A stretch of 64,000 nt of DNA from Patiria miniata (GCF_015706575.1 NW_024037072.1:20771162-20835161), one strand, 5' to 3'. Shown: positions 1 to 11,649, counted from the first letter of the stretch. The notes: generated from the letters alone by a model not told the origin. Numbers and translations: made by a program.

Positions 1-241
1 TGGTATGGAGCTTGCCCCAAAAGTGGTGCAGAGACACGGCATAAAGCTTATACTCGATCGTAACCCCATCTAAAAACACGTTAAAATTGTGCAGCAGCAG
101 GATTCCAATCAAACCAGTGAGTTTGGCGGTTTTGAGACATCATCTTACACTGAAAAAAAAAACTTTTTAATTTTGCCGACGCGCATGGCTACAGCGACGC
201 GGGCGCATACCAGAAACCAGAGACTTTTTTTTTGACCTAAT
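1..241. mobile_element. MITE, truncated by window start (related to 44097-44466)
   Basis: The sequence matches the element at 44097-44466 over most of its length, including the stretch containing AGTGAGTTTGGCGGTTTTGA and the terminal CATACCAGAAACCAGAGACT. In the complete copy that terminus is one half of an inverted repeat. Only the right part of the element is inside this window. No coding capacity is visible. Confidence 0.7.
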
Positions 242-1102
242 GTTTTGAATTCTTTTGTTTTACCACATGACTTTTAATTCAGATAGCCAGTAAGAACAGA
301 CACGCAAGAAGAAGTGGTGCTGTTTTCAGATGCTCAAGTAAAAGTGAAAAGATACAATTTTGGGAAAAAGAGAGTGTACATAAACTCTACAACGGTCATG
401 GTTTTATGGCCAAACTAGAAAGCACTCAGACAGTGCAAACCTCTGCCAAGGCTAAACAATTCCAGCCCGCCATATTGTCAGTATGCTCAAAGAAATACCG
501 GTACTTGCATAAATGGTGACGAATCCCTTGAGAAATCCTGGATCCAGACCCAGATCCAGATCACCTCCAAAATCTAATCAATTTGTACTTGTACCAAGGA
601 CCACCCCCAAAAAAAATTTCAGGCAAATACATCCATATCTTATTTTTGAGTTATCTTGTTAACAGACAAACCAACCAGCCAACCAATCAATCAGCTAAAT
701 CCAATGAAAACAAACATTATAACCTCCTTGGCAGAAGAAACAAGTATAATGACACGTCCACCAGATTTTTGTTGGTGATGGGGTGCGAGTGTCCTTTGAA
801 AACATTACGATTCACATTTGTGTCGTTAAGGGCATAGCCATGCTGTCCATACTTCTTTCCCAGTTTTAAATTCTTTTTAGGGCTGGTTCATTTCCAGCAC
901 AAAAGCTAACGACTGAACATGACTTTGTGATACAGCAGTTTGTGAACTTGTGTTGCAGAAAGTGTTTGCAGTTTCTGCAATTTTGCAAAGTTGAGCACAT
1001 TCCGTCTCGGGCGAACTTTGCCACAAACATTTGGGGATACCAATTTCACGTTGCATTCACATTCAAATTAAGCATGGAATGACCATTTCTACTGTGATAC
1101 AG
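242..1102. other. No supported gene; probable intron upstream of the transmembrane exon
   Basis: The transmembrane exon at 1103 starts in mid-codon, so earlier exons of this gene must exist. A short open stretch near 300-410 could be one, but I cannot find a donor in the required phase. I see no RNA gene or clear repeat here. Confidence 0.4.
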
Positions 1103-1208
1103 GCAAACAGCTGACTATCATCTCCCTTGGGGGTGTGTGGGCCGCCATCATGTTGGGAATGTTGGCTATGTACTGCATTGCATTCAGGTGCAGGAGACGT
1201 AGGAAAGG
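1103..1208 (+). CDS. Transmembrane exon of an unrecognised single-pass membrane protein
   Basis: The exon runs from an acceptor (GTGATACAG) to a donor (GG|GTGAGT). It encodes KQLTIISLGGVWAAIMLGM, then LAMYCIAF, then the basic block RCRRRRK. About 23 hydrophobic residues followed by Arg/Lys is a typical transmembrane helix with a positive-inside stop-transfer signal, so the segment after it should be cytoplasmic. The exon ends with two bases of a codon, and the exon at 5579 supplies the third in the open frame. Upstream, presumably extracellular, exons lie at least partly outside the window. I do not recognise the family. Confidence 0.7.
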
Positions 1209-1575
1209 GTGAGTGAGTGGTAGGCCTTACTCTTCATGGATGTCAATTTTCAGGCTATAACCCAAATTCTGGCTTTTTCATTTTTTTTTTTAAACAACTC
1301 CGGCATACCAGACCTTCACAGACCGGAAATCTGTATGAAATCAGAATTTTTTTTTTTTAACAACGATATCACTACATGTCGTCGTTCAGCCACTAGGAAA
1401 ATGTGTAGCGTTGTTCGATAGTCGCGTGTACATTTAGTTTCATTGTTATGCATTCGACTCAACGCAATCACATTTTGTTGGCATACGAAAGACAGGTATA
1501 CTGATGTGCAAGTCTCGGATCATATCATTCATGCCCTGAATTGATAATTGTATGTTCATTGTTGACTTGCTTAAC

Positions 1576-4484
1576 CAGGGGCGGATCCAGGATTTTCAAA
1601 AAGGGGGGGCACAAAAACTTTGTGCGCGTTGCACACATAACGAAACTGAAGCGCGAAATCCCTTGCGGGCAGGGTTGAGGGCACTGGAAGCTCTACGATT
1701 TTAGATGTTCTCTCCTACATCATGAGTACTTTAAGCCATTTAGAGCAAAATTCACAATGTTTATTTTTTACTTTTAATAACACTATTTTTGCCTATCAAA
1801 TATAGAATTTAAAGTCACTGTTGATGTAAGTTGAAAATGAACCCCAAAATTAGAAGGTGCTGATGACAGCCCCCGGGTGAAAAAAATGAACGTGTTATTT
1901 TGCGAGCGAGCGGAGCGAGCGAGCCAAAACAAGTCATGTTTACTATTAAAACATACATTTCCACCCAGAAATTTGCCTTGCAAACAAAGAAAATAAAATA
2001 AATTGAATTTCATTAGGGGACAGCCTGCCCCAAGCAGCCCCTACCCCCACCCCACCCCACGGCTGAGCAAATCAACCGGCCCAGAAAATTTCTCCGTCCC
2101 AATTCCTTTGAAAAATGTTGTATAACTTATAAGCCTGCTGAGTATTTCATTACGAATAGTCTTTACAAACAAAAAGAAGAAATAAAACTTTATTTCAAAA
2201 CCATCTCGATTGTCATAAAAAAAATTGATATTAGCAAAATTTCCCCGTAGCGTTTATATGTTTAGTCAAGACTTCAAAAAGACTGCCGCCTGTGTCCCAG
2301 TATAATGTGAGGTAACTGCGGTCACATATATACTTACTTTGTATATACACTTGTATACACTTTAACCACCATTTTTTTCCATGTTCTTTTGAAGTCTGCA
2401 GGCTAAATAATTTAAGACGAAATGAATCGTCTGCATTCTGCAAGTGTTGTCGAATCACTTCAAGAAATGTCAAGGCCTGAGGAAAATCGTTTATTTGTAT
2501 TTTTTTTGGGGGGGGGGCTCCGATTTTCTTTAATAGAAAACAAAAAAACAACCTTTAATTTAACGGAAATGCAAACTGCATCAAAATTCCAAATTCCAAA
2601 ATATGAAAAAGTTTGTCTGCACAAATTTCCCGAATGTGGCAGCATTCCTGAGCTGTTATCAAAGGCCTTAAAGTTCGGTGGCCTACAGCTGAACCCAAAT
2701 GTATATATGCTTTGTAACGAACAAGAGTGGCATTGTATCAATTTGAACAATGCGGCTATCAATCATTCTCTGGAAAGGCTTTTCGGAGCTGAGATTTTAT
2801 TGGGCATTTTTTTTTCTCAGAGACAGGGGAAACCTTTATGCGAAAAATGTGGGAAACTGAATTGAACGTGAAATTTCACCTCCGTGTTGTGTACATGCAC
2901 ATAGATAAACGATTGGGGGATGATATTCCAAGTCCAAATAATTCATTAAATGTAGGGCTCCCGATGTCTTTTTTCGTAGTACGATTTTATTCTTCGCTTA
3001 TTTAAAAAATAAAACTGCATGGCCTACATTATTTTTGTAAATGTTACTGTAAAATATTTCGGAATACATTTTGAAATTAAGTTTGAAGTCAAAGGGCTGT
3101 TGATAATCTTATTCGTATTCCTTTTAAAATTAGGAAAAACTAAGCATAGTTCGTATTAAAATTTCCCCTGGAATCTACAAAAGAATTAACTGAGAGTTCA
3201 GAACTTAATGGGCTAGGGTTTTGAAATCGTTTTACTTTAAAAATAAATCGAGAGAACAAGACATACTAAGTCGTATTAAAATAATTCCTATTTATTTGAT
3301 GTCTCTCGATTTGAGGCAAAAGGGATGACGATTAATTCTTCGTGTATCTAAAAAATAAAATGCATGGCCTACATTATTTTGTGAAAATGTTTTACTCTAG
3401 AATATATTTTGGAATATATTTTGACGCTATTATTTGAGGGATGTTGTTAATCCTGATCATATTCATTTAAAAATAAGAAAAACCGAGCATAATTCGTATT
3501 AAATTTCCCCTGGAATCTACAAAAGAATTAACTTCGAGTACAAACTTTAACGAACTAGGTTTTTTTTAAATCATTTTGCTTTAAAAAAAAAGTTTTTGTA
3601 GAGAACCAGACGTAAATCTCTCTCTGAGGCCGGGAAAATAAAAGAAGGGGGTGGCGATTTTATTCTTCATTTATTAAAAAAAATACATAGCCTACATAAT
3701 TTCGTGTACCGGTACATGTTCTACTCAAGGGTGGATCCAGAACACAATTTTGGGGTGGGCCAAAACAAATTTTTGGTCCCCCCCAAAAAAGTTTTGGTCC
3801 CCCCAAAAAGTGGGTCAAAAAAATTACGGCGTGGGGTTCAGGGCCCGCTTAAGGGCCCCGAAAATTTTTTGGATTCTAGATACTCTGTGGTGCGATCTGA
3901 GGCAATTTCTGACCACTTTAACCACTGTTTTATTGAGGAAAAGATGGTGGTGTACTCATTGCCTGCCTTTATTGCGATGTCACATAAAAAAAAAAAATGG
4001 TTTCGTTTTTTTTGGGGGGGGGGGGGCATGGCCCCCTTTGCCCCCCCCCCCTGGATCCGCCCTTGGTTCTACTCTAGAATATAATTTGGAATACATTTTG
4101 ACATGAAGCATTAAATGCAAGTGCTGTATTAAATGTGCCCCTAGTCCAGCCGGGAAATAAAAAAGTGTCTTATAAAAATATATTCTTGCTTTGAAAGAAA
4201 TTTTGAGACAATGATTGACAGGCGACCTTCAAAACTTATACATTGTATATTTTTGTTGATAATTATGTATAATAGTTATGTTCCAAGCGATTGATTTGAT
4301 GACCGCCCGTCCGCCCGCCATAATGACTCCTCAAAAAGGAAAAAGATAGCCATGTTCTCAAAGGGATGTATTTAATGCCCGCCCGCCCTAAGATGACTCG
4401 TTAAAAAAAAAAAAAAAAAAAAAAAAAACAGTTGCAAAAAGGGGGGGCACGGGCCGGGTGTGCCCCCATCTTGATCCACGCGTG
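1576..4484. mobile_element. Non-autonomous hAT-type DNA transposon, copy 1 (2.9 kb)
   Basis: The 15-bp ends are imperfect inverted repeats: CAGGGGCGGATCCAG on the left, and CTTGATCCACGCGTG on the right (reverse complement CACGCGTGGATCAAG). GCTTAAC precedes the left end and GCTTAACA follows the right end, consistent with an 8-bp duplication that lost one base. The body is nearly identical to 26932-29834. No transposase is visible; the internal open frames are short and carry no recognisable domain. It lies in the intron between the transmembrane exon and the last exon of the membrane-protein gene. Confidence 0.85.
3726..4065. mobile_element. Small hAT-type MITE nested inside the 2.9-kb element, copy 1
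   Basis: The termini are CAAGGGTGGATCCAG on the left and CTGGATCCGCCCTTG on the right, which are inverted repeats. The 8-bp sequence GTTCTACT flanks both sides (3718-3725 and 4066-4073), the target duplication expected of hAT. Poly-C and poly-G runs lie near the ends. The same nested insertion is in the second 2.9-kb copy. Confidence 0.85.
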
Positions 4485-4492
4485 GCTTAACA

Positions 4493-5199
4493 GTGTGTGG
4501 CAACATTTTTTTCCGGCCTTGGGGCAAAAAAAAACCACTGGCATCTCTGATTCTTGATTAAATCTATCTTGTCAATCGCACAGATCCATGCACAGACAAA
4601 TTTGTTTATGGTGTAAATCGAGGATTTCCTATTGTTCCTCTTCCCTTTTCTTTGTACTCTTTTTCGCAACAGCTCTCATTGATTTTGTACACGTTTTCCA
4701 ACTGAGGAGTCCTGTCCTCGATTCACAGATGATGTTGCGTGTGTGTATCCTCGATTTACACCATAAACAAACGCGAGTGTGTAAACACACATACTGAAAT
4801 TTGTATCCTTGTGGAGACACTTCTTTATTCTCGTGTACTAAAAGTTTTCGAGTTTGAAAGTACAGTTTCAAAATGCTCTTATTTTAACCAGAATTAATTT
4901 CCTTGGCTGAAATTCAGACTTAATATTCCTTTTCAAAAACTCTACCATTTTTGACACATCAACATACCTATTTCGTGAAAACCTTGTGGAGACGTATGCA
5001 TCTATAGAAATTGCCCTGTGGAGACGTATACAATCTGTTGTTACATATTGTGTGCATGTCTCCAGAGGGCACGGTGTATCAGATCTGCACATCACACACT
5101 GCAATGTAAGGTTCACATGCAGGTGACACATAAGCATTCTTATTATTGCTATCATTAACTCTTTCTGGTAAATAAAACCAAGGATTCCTCAAAAGCACC
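4493..5199. other. Intronic DNA with no supported feature
   Basis: This is the rest of the membrane-protein intron between the hAT-type element and a SINE. The motif TCGAGGAT appears near 4618 and, inverted, near 4750 with surrounding similarity (the two GTTTATGGTGTAAATCGAGG arms), so a degraded inverted repeat is possible. No exon or RNA gene is visible. Confidence 0.4.
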
Positions 5200-5412
5200 C
5201 TAGGCAGTGTAGCTCACAAGCCTGAAGAAACCTACAGAAGAAATTACAATTTTAGAGGTGGGAGCAAAACCCAAGAAGAAAATTCTGGGGAAAACCCGCA
5301 GAATCAAGTAGGGACTGAAAACCCAATCCACATATTGGCCCAGGCAGGAATCGAACCCGGGTAACAACGGTGGAAGCGAGGAAAGTACCGCATCACTAAC
5401 CTGACGCAACAA
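5200..5412 (-). mobile_element. tRNA-derived SINE (minus strand)
   Basis: On the minus strand there is a B-box-like GGGTTCGATTCC preceded by an A-box-like region, so the head resembles a tRNA gene. A non-tRNA body follows. It does not fold as a clean tRNA and lies in an intron. Confidence 0.55.
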
Positions 5413-5578
5413 ACATGGACATTAACAAAAGGGGTTGCAAAAACAGGTAAACAAACACCCCCCCCCCACTCACGATTTCCATGCTAACTACCGGTACTTG
5501 CTCAGTGATGTTCTAAAAGGACATATGCTGACGTGCCCTTTAAAAAAAATCTGTTACCAGATTTCTCTCTTGTTACAG

Positions 5579-6944
5579 TGAAGCCAGCATTCCCTTGCAT
5601 GTCTTCGCTGACAGCCCCGCTGAGGTGCCAAGGGGTACACATATGGTGACCAGCGACGACCTGGGATACACCTCACAAGGAGAAGATGAGCTGAGCCCGG
5701 CCGAGAGTGATAGCCACATACGGATCCACTTGGAAGACAGCAGGGAAGAATCTCCTTTGGATCAGTCAGAGGGGAGACCTGGGGGCAGGCTTGGTGCCCA
5801 TGACAGCATGGTTGGCCCCCATGAAGGTAGTGCGAGACCCCATGATGGCAGCACTAGACCCCGCAATGAAGTCCCTGGCACCCATGGTGGAATCCCTGGC
5901 ACCCATGATGGAATCCCTGGCACCCATGGTGGAATCCCTGGCACCCATGATGGAATCCCTGACACCCATGATGGCATCTCTGGCACCCATGATGGAATCC
6001 CTGGCACCCATGATGGAATCCCTGGCACCCATGGTGGAATCCCTGGCACCCATGATGGCATCCCTGGCACCCATGGTGGCATCCCTGGCACCCATGATGG
6101 AATCCCTGGCACCCATGATGGAATCCCTGGCACCCATGATGGAATCCTCAGTCCTCAGGGCAGCAAAGCTAGCCCCCAAGAGAGCAGTCTTGGCTCCCAT
6201 GACAACAGCGCCATACCTGGCCAATCACAAAGCAGCAGCAGCTGCTCCTCATGTACTTCTTGCAGCAGCGCCTCAGATTCCTCCGACTGCCGATCTCACA
6301 CCTGCAGTTCCTGCACCTGCGACAGCGGGACAGAAGTCGTCCAATTTCCCAGTTTGGGCGATTCCAACACTACACCCAAAGGTGCGGCTATTACCCCAAC
6401 AGCTACTCCCCCTCAGATGACAGTCCAAGTGGATGTTGAGAGAATCCCCTTTGAGCCGTCCGACAGTACGCACTCGTACGATGGAATGATACCAGACCCG
6501 CTTGTCGAAAGTGACGTATCTGTAGATGAATCAGTTCCCCTCATCAACCCACATCCACAGGCACTAGACCCACCAGAAACAACCCCTTTCTTATCCCACT
6601 GCTTTGACAGAGAAATGCCTGAATGTGACCAGCCGATAAGTGAAAGTGCTTCCCTCCTCGAAATACAACCGCAGGTGAAAAGAGAGAACATGTCTGAACA
6701 AAGGTCTGTGTCATCTCACGGTACCCATTCCTATGAGGGAACAATACCGGATCCCGTTTCAGAGTTTGATGAGCGCCGTGACAAACAGTCCGGTGATATA
6801 CGCGACCCAACGCCAACAGGTGATGGTGCCCCCATAGAGTTGTACAACGATGAGAGTTCCTCTGGCCAGTTATTTAATATCCCATCTATTCACTTTGTTG
6901 AAGAAAGTGACGACATTGTAATGACCGAAGAATACTTTGTCTAA
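5579..6944 (+). CDS. Last exon, repeat-rich cytoplasmic tail of the membrane protein
   Basis: The exon begins after TTGTTACAG, takes one base to finish the codon split at 1208, and runs 454 codons to TAA at 6942-6944. From N to C it encodes an acidic/Ser-rich segment, 13 copies of a heptapeptide of the form GTHDGIP (5877-6149), a Ser/Cys-rich low-complexity stretch (CSSCTSCSS), and an acidic end. Two copies of a THSY(D/E)G.IPDP motif lie about 80 residues apart and could be short docking motifs. No catalytic domain is visible. The tail is largely disordered by composition and follows a transmembrane helix, so a scaffolding or signalling-adaptor role is only a guess. I do not recognise the protein. 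Confidence 0.75.
5877..6149 (+). repeat. Coding minisatellite, 13 x 21 bp
   Basis: Thirteen tandem 21-bp units close to GGCACCCATGATGGAATCCC plus one base encode heptads GTHDGIP, GTHGGIP, DTHDGIS or GTHDGIL. Because 21 is a multiple of three, copy-number change keeps the frame. The array is stop-free in at least four reading frames, which explains several long shadow frames on both strands. Confidence 0.95.
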
Positions 6945-7148
6945 AAGAGTTCAAAATGGCCTTTTCTCTTTCTACATGGCTTGAAGCAGCTGGGTACTGA
7001 AATGAGAAACTGAAGATGTGAGGAAACATTTCAGTTGGTATTACTGTTGAGCAACGGTGAGGGACATTGTGTAAAAGAGGATCCGAAAGTGAGAGAGCAT
7101 AACCGCAAAAGATTTTTTTTCAAAGCACCCCCTCAAGTTCACCACCTG

Positions 7149-7670
7149 TTAAAGGGAAAATACAACATTTGCAAACATCAAAATATAAAACTACCAAATC
7201 GTTTTGAAATATCTTGCTGGACTGTTAGTGAATGACAGTGTAAAGCATCCTGTAAAATCACGGCACGTGGTATACTGTCATTTTCAAGAAAAGTGGTATT
7301 TTTGTATCAATTTCCAACGCTGATCGGCCGATCAGCGTTGGAAAAAACTGGCTTTTTTTCAAATACTGGCCCCAATTGACCATCGCACTTGTTTGCAATC
7401 GATTACAAACCTATGAACGGGTACGAGCCAGCTAGTCTGGTTCCCTGACCTTACAATTCCCCAATGTATGTAAACTGCTCTGTTTCTTCTTATATGGAGT
7501 CAGGGAACCAGACTACAGGAAAATGATTGTTTTTCTTGGTTTTTATAGCATTTTCGAACCCAAAACCTCAAAAAAGTCAGTGTAACTATATTTGCTATAC
7601 ATTTCCAACCCCCCAATTCCATCCATTTCTGAAAATTACAGCAAAAGCAAATGATGTATATTCCCTTTAA
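7149..7670. mobile_element. TTAA-flanked MITE, family B, copy 1
   Basis: The element is bounded by TTAA on both sides. Its inverted ends are TTAAAGGGAAAATACAACAT on the left and a right end containing TGTATATTCCCTTTAA. It matches 63434-63958 in the opposite orientation, and its right half matches 40540-40748. An internal palindrome, CCAACGCTGATCGGCC and its complement, lies near 7312-7346. There is no coding capacity. TTAA target sites are typical of piggyBac-type transposition. Confidence 0.8.
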
Positions 7671-7687
7671 GTTTACATTATATTGTA

Positions 7688-7892
7688 TTATACAACACCT
7701 GGATAAATCCCTGTCGTCTGATTGGTAGGTCGTTGATCACATGTCACTGAATTATTTGTCCCAAGCCACTGCCTGCCTGCATCGCAAAAAAAGGAAGTTC
7801 CATTCCATGTTAAATAGAAGTTCCATTATACAGTCACATGATTTGTGGCTCTGACCAATCAGATGACGAGGTTTTATTCAGGTGTTGTATAA
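7688..7892. mobile_element. Short inverted-repeat element (MITE)
   Basis: The left end TATACAACACCTGGATAAA is mirrored by a right end whose reverse complement is TATACAACACCTGAATAAAA. The similarity extends about 38 bp, up to CTGATTGGT and ACCAATCAG. It is non-coding. Confidence 0.75.
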
Positions 7893-8787
7893 ACCAAAAA
7901 TGAATGTCTGCCTTGTCTTTAAGGTCCAGCGTCCTTAATAGTTTACTCAGCGCGCCGGGGCGCACTGCGGCGCCTTTGCGGCATTTTTTTTGCCAGCATT
8001 GATACGTTAATCAGGCTCACAACTCAGCCTGACGTTCGGCCCGCCCTGGCGCGCTGTGAAGATTAGCATTCAGCGCACCTTGGCCAGCCGGTAAGACTAC
8101 ATGTATCTTGATCAACAACAAAAGACGACGAACAAATGCTATTCATCAGTCCCCAAAGATGCCACTGAAGTTTCAAAAGCTTGTTTAACTTTAAGTACTT
8201 TCATTGTTGAAGCTAGAAAATACACGTCGAACGCATGGCACCACCGTAGTAACGGCTTTCAATTCTGGTCGCCAGATTCCACTATAGCCTGTAGGCAACT
8301 GCCAAGAATGATCGATATCTCCAGTGACACGTATGTTAGTTTGGTTTTATTTAACAAATTTCGAAAATTCCTCTAAATTTGGTTATTCTTAACCCTTTCA
8401 AGGTCATATATACACAGAGTAATTAACACTGTTTCAGCCCAACATTCCAAAGTCTGGTTAAACGAAATATTGAGCCACTGGTCAAACCCAAAAATAGTTG
8501 TTAGGTTTCAAGGAGGCAAACATGATGAACTAGTATTCCTTTATGCTCCATAGTTGTTCACCCTTCTGACTAAATCTTTTGTTTTCAGTAACTTAGTTGG
8601 CTGAAATTTTGGAACTCCAGTCTAAAAGAAGTGTTATTGAAATATGGTTATCTTTATGAGTAAATTTGATATGATCTGATTTAAATCAAATGCAGTTAGT
8701 TATTCAACTAATCAAGTTCTTTTGGTTAAATAAAACAAAATATAAAAAAAAACTGTGTAGTTTATTGTGTGTTTCATGCATTTAGGT
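7893..8787. other. Intergenic DNA with no supported feature
   Basis: A local GC-rich patch lies at 7945-8060 (GCGCCGGGGCGCACTGCGGC). A 91-codon open frame at 8101-8376 has no recognisable motif, so I do not call it a gene. Confidence 0.4.
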
Positions 8788-9058
8788 AGAACGTCAAAAT
8801 TGTTTTTGCTTCCGATTACATGGCATTTGAAACTAGGGTAGGTAGGGGACATTTTTTTTTTTTGGGGGGGGCCAATTTCTTGGTTGTGTACGATCATACG
8901 GAGGCGTCTGCATGTAGCCAAGGGTAAAAGGTAGTAATTGATGGTTTTCAGGTTTTTTTCCTCATTTTTTCCAAAAGAAAATTAAGGTAGGGGCTGTCAA
9001 AACAGGGTAGGTAGGGTAACCAGAAGCAGAAGTATTTTTTTTTTGGCCTTATCATGAC
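8788..9058. mobile_element. Fragment of a GGCC(A)n-type MITE
   Basis: The segment shares several blocks, in inverted order, with 16707-17110, including a block reading CTTCCGATTACATGGCATTT and the end AGAAGCAGAAGTATTTTT followed by GGCCTT. It looks like a degraded copy of the same family. Confidence 0.55.
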
Positions 9059-9709
9059 CAAGGAGAGTTCAATTGGAATACAAATGCTACCAGGAAGCCA
9101 TTTGACTTTCAGTTGTTCAACTTTTGTGAACTCTTGCCATGACATTACAAAAACCATTCACGATACTGTAGCATTCACGTGAACCGTCCTTGATGGTACA
9201 TGTACAGATGTTATCTAAACATTATGCAATTGTTGCCTGCTGTGGTGCAGTAGTCCGTGGCATTTTATATTTCTGATGGGTTGCAAATGGGCTACTATCA
9301 CACCTTTGCTTTGATACACACTGTATTTTGATGATACCGACTCTGGCTGTAATCTTCTTGAGCATTACTAGATGATTGTATAAAGTTTGAAAAATACATT
9401 TTCAGGTTAATTCACAGAGCACTTAACAGTTCTGTCACGGACATTACACAGCACTGGAATCGCCCATTGTTGCCATTCTCCAGTGGTTGATCCACGGGAG
9501 GTTTAGGGAGTCTAACCCCCCCCCCCTCCCCAGGGCCATAAAAATATAGGAAAATCATGCAGAAAACACACAGCAAATGCCTGCTACCCCCCCTCCCCTT
9601 GGCAGCTACACCCCCCTTTTTTCCCAAACCTAGATTCCCCTTGCACTGTAGTTTAAAGGCAGAGCTTCAGACCAGTCAAATTTAAGAACAGACCAAGCCA
9701 CAGTACATA
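9059..9709. other. Intergenic DNA with no supported feature
   Basis: AT-rich spacer with a C-rich run near 9516-9530. I see no exon, RNA gene or clear repeat boundary. Confidence 0.4.
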
Positions 9710-10037
9710 CAGTTGGACGTCGCTATAATGCACATGGCAGGATCCACAGAAAATGTTTGCAATGGTGATCGTTCGGTACAGCGATTTTAAGCTGCCAGTG
9801 CTCCGGTATACACGTGCCAACTGTTGAATCACGAAATTACACAGTGTTTTCGCTTATACGGGTGGCTTTGTCCCTTTTATTCCTTGGGGAAATTATAGCC
9901 ACTTTTCACTCTTCTGTTGACAGCTTTCAACAACAATGTTTGGTACGTTATGAAACACAAAACTCTATAGCCAAAGATGATGTTCAGTATAGCCGAATGT
10001 TCGGCATAGCGGTGTTCCTTATAGCAACGTTCCACTG
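9710..10037. mobile_element. Tigger/pogo-like MITE
   Basis: The left end reads CAGTTGGACGTCGCTATAAT. The reverse complement of the right end reads CAGTGGAACGTTGCTATAAG. TA flanks both sides (9708-9709 and 10038-10039). These ends fit the CAGTnGnACnTCGCTATAA signature of the Tigger/pogo group of Tc1-mariner elements. No transposase is present; the 84-codon frame inside is not conserved coding sequence. Confidence 0.8.
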
Positions 10038-10117
10038 TACATACCGTACTTTACACAGTATCCTTTGAGAGTGAATGGTTTAAACTGCAAATATTTTAAT
10101 ACCTTAGATTAGAAACT

Positions 10118-10601
10118 TTAAGGAGGTTGTGGAATGCTTGAAGACAGTTCCGTCATTTTTCGGGTATATGTAACATAAGGTGTGGTGAAATAAAAACGAC
10201 TATTGTGTCTGTCAAGAAATGAGTACAAAAGGTACTTTTGAGAGCTGTTTTTCAGGTCCTGTTTCGACCCGAACGTGCAATTTGTGTAAAAGTTGTCGTT
10301 GGGGGCAGCAAACAAAACATAGTAAATCGTGACGTATAAACAGGACTCCCGATGCAGCGTAGTATAAACGAGTCCTGTTTATTACGGCACGATTTACTAT
10401 GTTTTGTTTGCTGCCCCCAACGACAACTTTTACACAAATTGCACGCTCGGGTCGAAACAGGACCTGAAAAACACCTCTCAAAAGTACCTTTTGTACTCAT
10501 TTCATGACAGACACAATAGTCGCTTTTATTTCATCACACCTTAGGCTACATATACCCCCAAAATGACGGAAATGTCTTCGAGCATTCCACAACCTCTTTA
10601 A
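10118..10601. mobile_element. TTAA-flanked foldback element, copy 1
   Basis: TTAA at 10118-10121 and 10598-10601 encloses two inverted arms of about 220 bp around a short loop near 10350-10368. Outer ends are GGAGGTTGTGGAATGC and GCATTCCACAACCTCT. The arms are nearly identical, so either strand would fold into one long hairpin. A second copy is at 53648-54136. Confidence 0.9.
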
Positions 10602-11120
10602 GTTGCGATCAATTATATGAGCTACTGGAGCAAATACCACAGGTTCTCGTCATACATGTACATGTGTATGTTTGAGCTCTGAAGGTGATGCACCTGATTT
10701 CAAACACGCTAGTTTTATTTGCTGGAAAGCCAACAGCAACATGCACAGATCCAGTAAATTAAATTAAACTTCTAAAACCCTCCCCCTCTAGCTGGCAAAT
10801 TCAGCTACGCCATCACAGCCAGCAGTCAAAATAATAAAGTGACTGTTTTAACACTTTAGAACTCGCTTGTTAATTTGTTATCCATGCTTTGACTGGAGGT
10901 GATTGATATGCCAGCTGCACCTACCAGTTACCTCTCTTGTCTGTTGATGGAATTTGACTAGTCCGAAAATTTGGGACTCTCAATACTGTGTATGAGAGTC
11001 CCAAAACTTAAGGTATTGAAAACATGCAAAACTAGAAAGTAGACTGGCACCTAAAACAACCACTCCAACACAGCTTCAGTACTGCATCAATCAACCATGC
11101 CAAAAGAATTTTAAAAAAAT

Positions 11121-11470
11121 GTGGCATGAAGCGGGAACTAGTCTCAATTTACTACACATATTTCCATAGTCAAGCCACCAGACTATTGACACTGAATGAA
11201 GTGGTCAGTCTTTTCAAATAGTTGGACCATGGTTGGACACATGTACCAGTCTAGTATTTAGCTCCATTTTGAAATCACTTGACTTCCCTCTCATGTGCAA
11301 AATATTGAAGAAAAGTCTCCTTTAAAAATTGAATTCAGTCTGCACACTTGGTTGGTGAAATACTGAGGACATTTTCTTTGCTCCAGTGAAATTTTCGGAG
11401 AAATTTGCTGGCTAAACTGTGAGTAAAGTGGGCCTGATTTAGTTTTGCAGGTTTCAGAGCACTCCAGAGC
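11121..11470. repeat. Dispersed repeat, copy 1 (related to 43353-43695)
   Basis: About 340 bp match 43353-43695 almost throughout, for example TTCAAATAGTTGGACCATGG. I see no terminal inverted repeat or coding sequence. It ends 180 bp downstream of the GLRX5 stop codon, so part may fall in the GLRX5 3' UTR. Confidence 0.75.
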
Positions 11471-11649
11471 CCTGTCTGGAATTTGACTAGTCACAGTGTT
11501 TTATGCTCGAATGTGATCTGACTGCTCCTATACTGGCCTGTGTACAAATGTACCGGTATGGCAGAGGAAGCGGACGAAATTTTGTGACTGATCAAACAGC
11601 GTGAGGGTTTCATGTCAAGTCCAGACTGGCAAAGTCCCTTTCTCCTGCA

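Noticed and set aside
300..415. Possible upstream exon of the membrane-protein gene (a frame with VVLFSDAQVKVKRYNFGKKR).
   Set aside because: The composition looks protein-like and an acceptor-like AG precedes it, but no donor in the phase needed by the exon at 1103 is visible.
2422..2865. 147-codon open frame inside the hAT-type element, mostly repeated at 27924-28220.
   Set aside because: It is interrupted in the second copy by homopolymer length differences and has no transposase or other motif.
5762..6224. Long open frames antisense to, and in other frames of, the 21-bp minisatellite.
   Set aside because: They are shadows of a stop-free tandem repeat; the + frame continues into non-repetitive coding sequence, the others do not.
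8101..8376. 91-codon open frame between the membrane-protein gene and GLRX5.
   Set aside because: No recognisable motif, no splice or promoter support, and a length expected by chance in 64 kb.
9814..10068. 84-codon frame with hydrophobic segments.
   Set aside because: It lies almost entirely inside the Tigger/pogo-like MITE and runs over its end.
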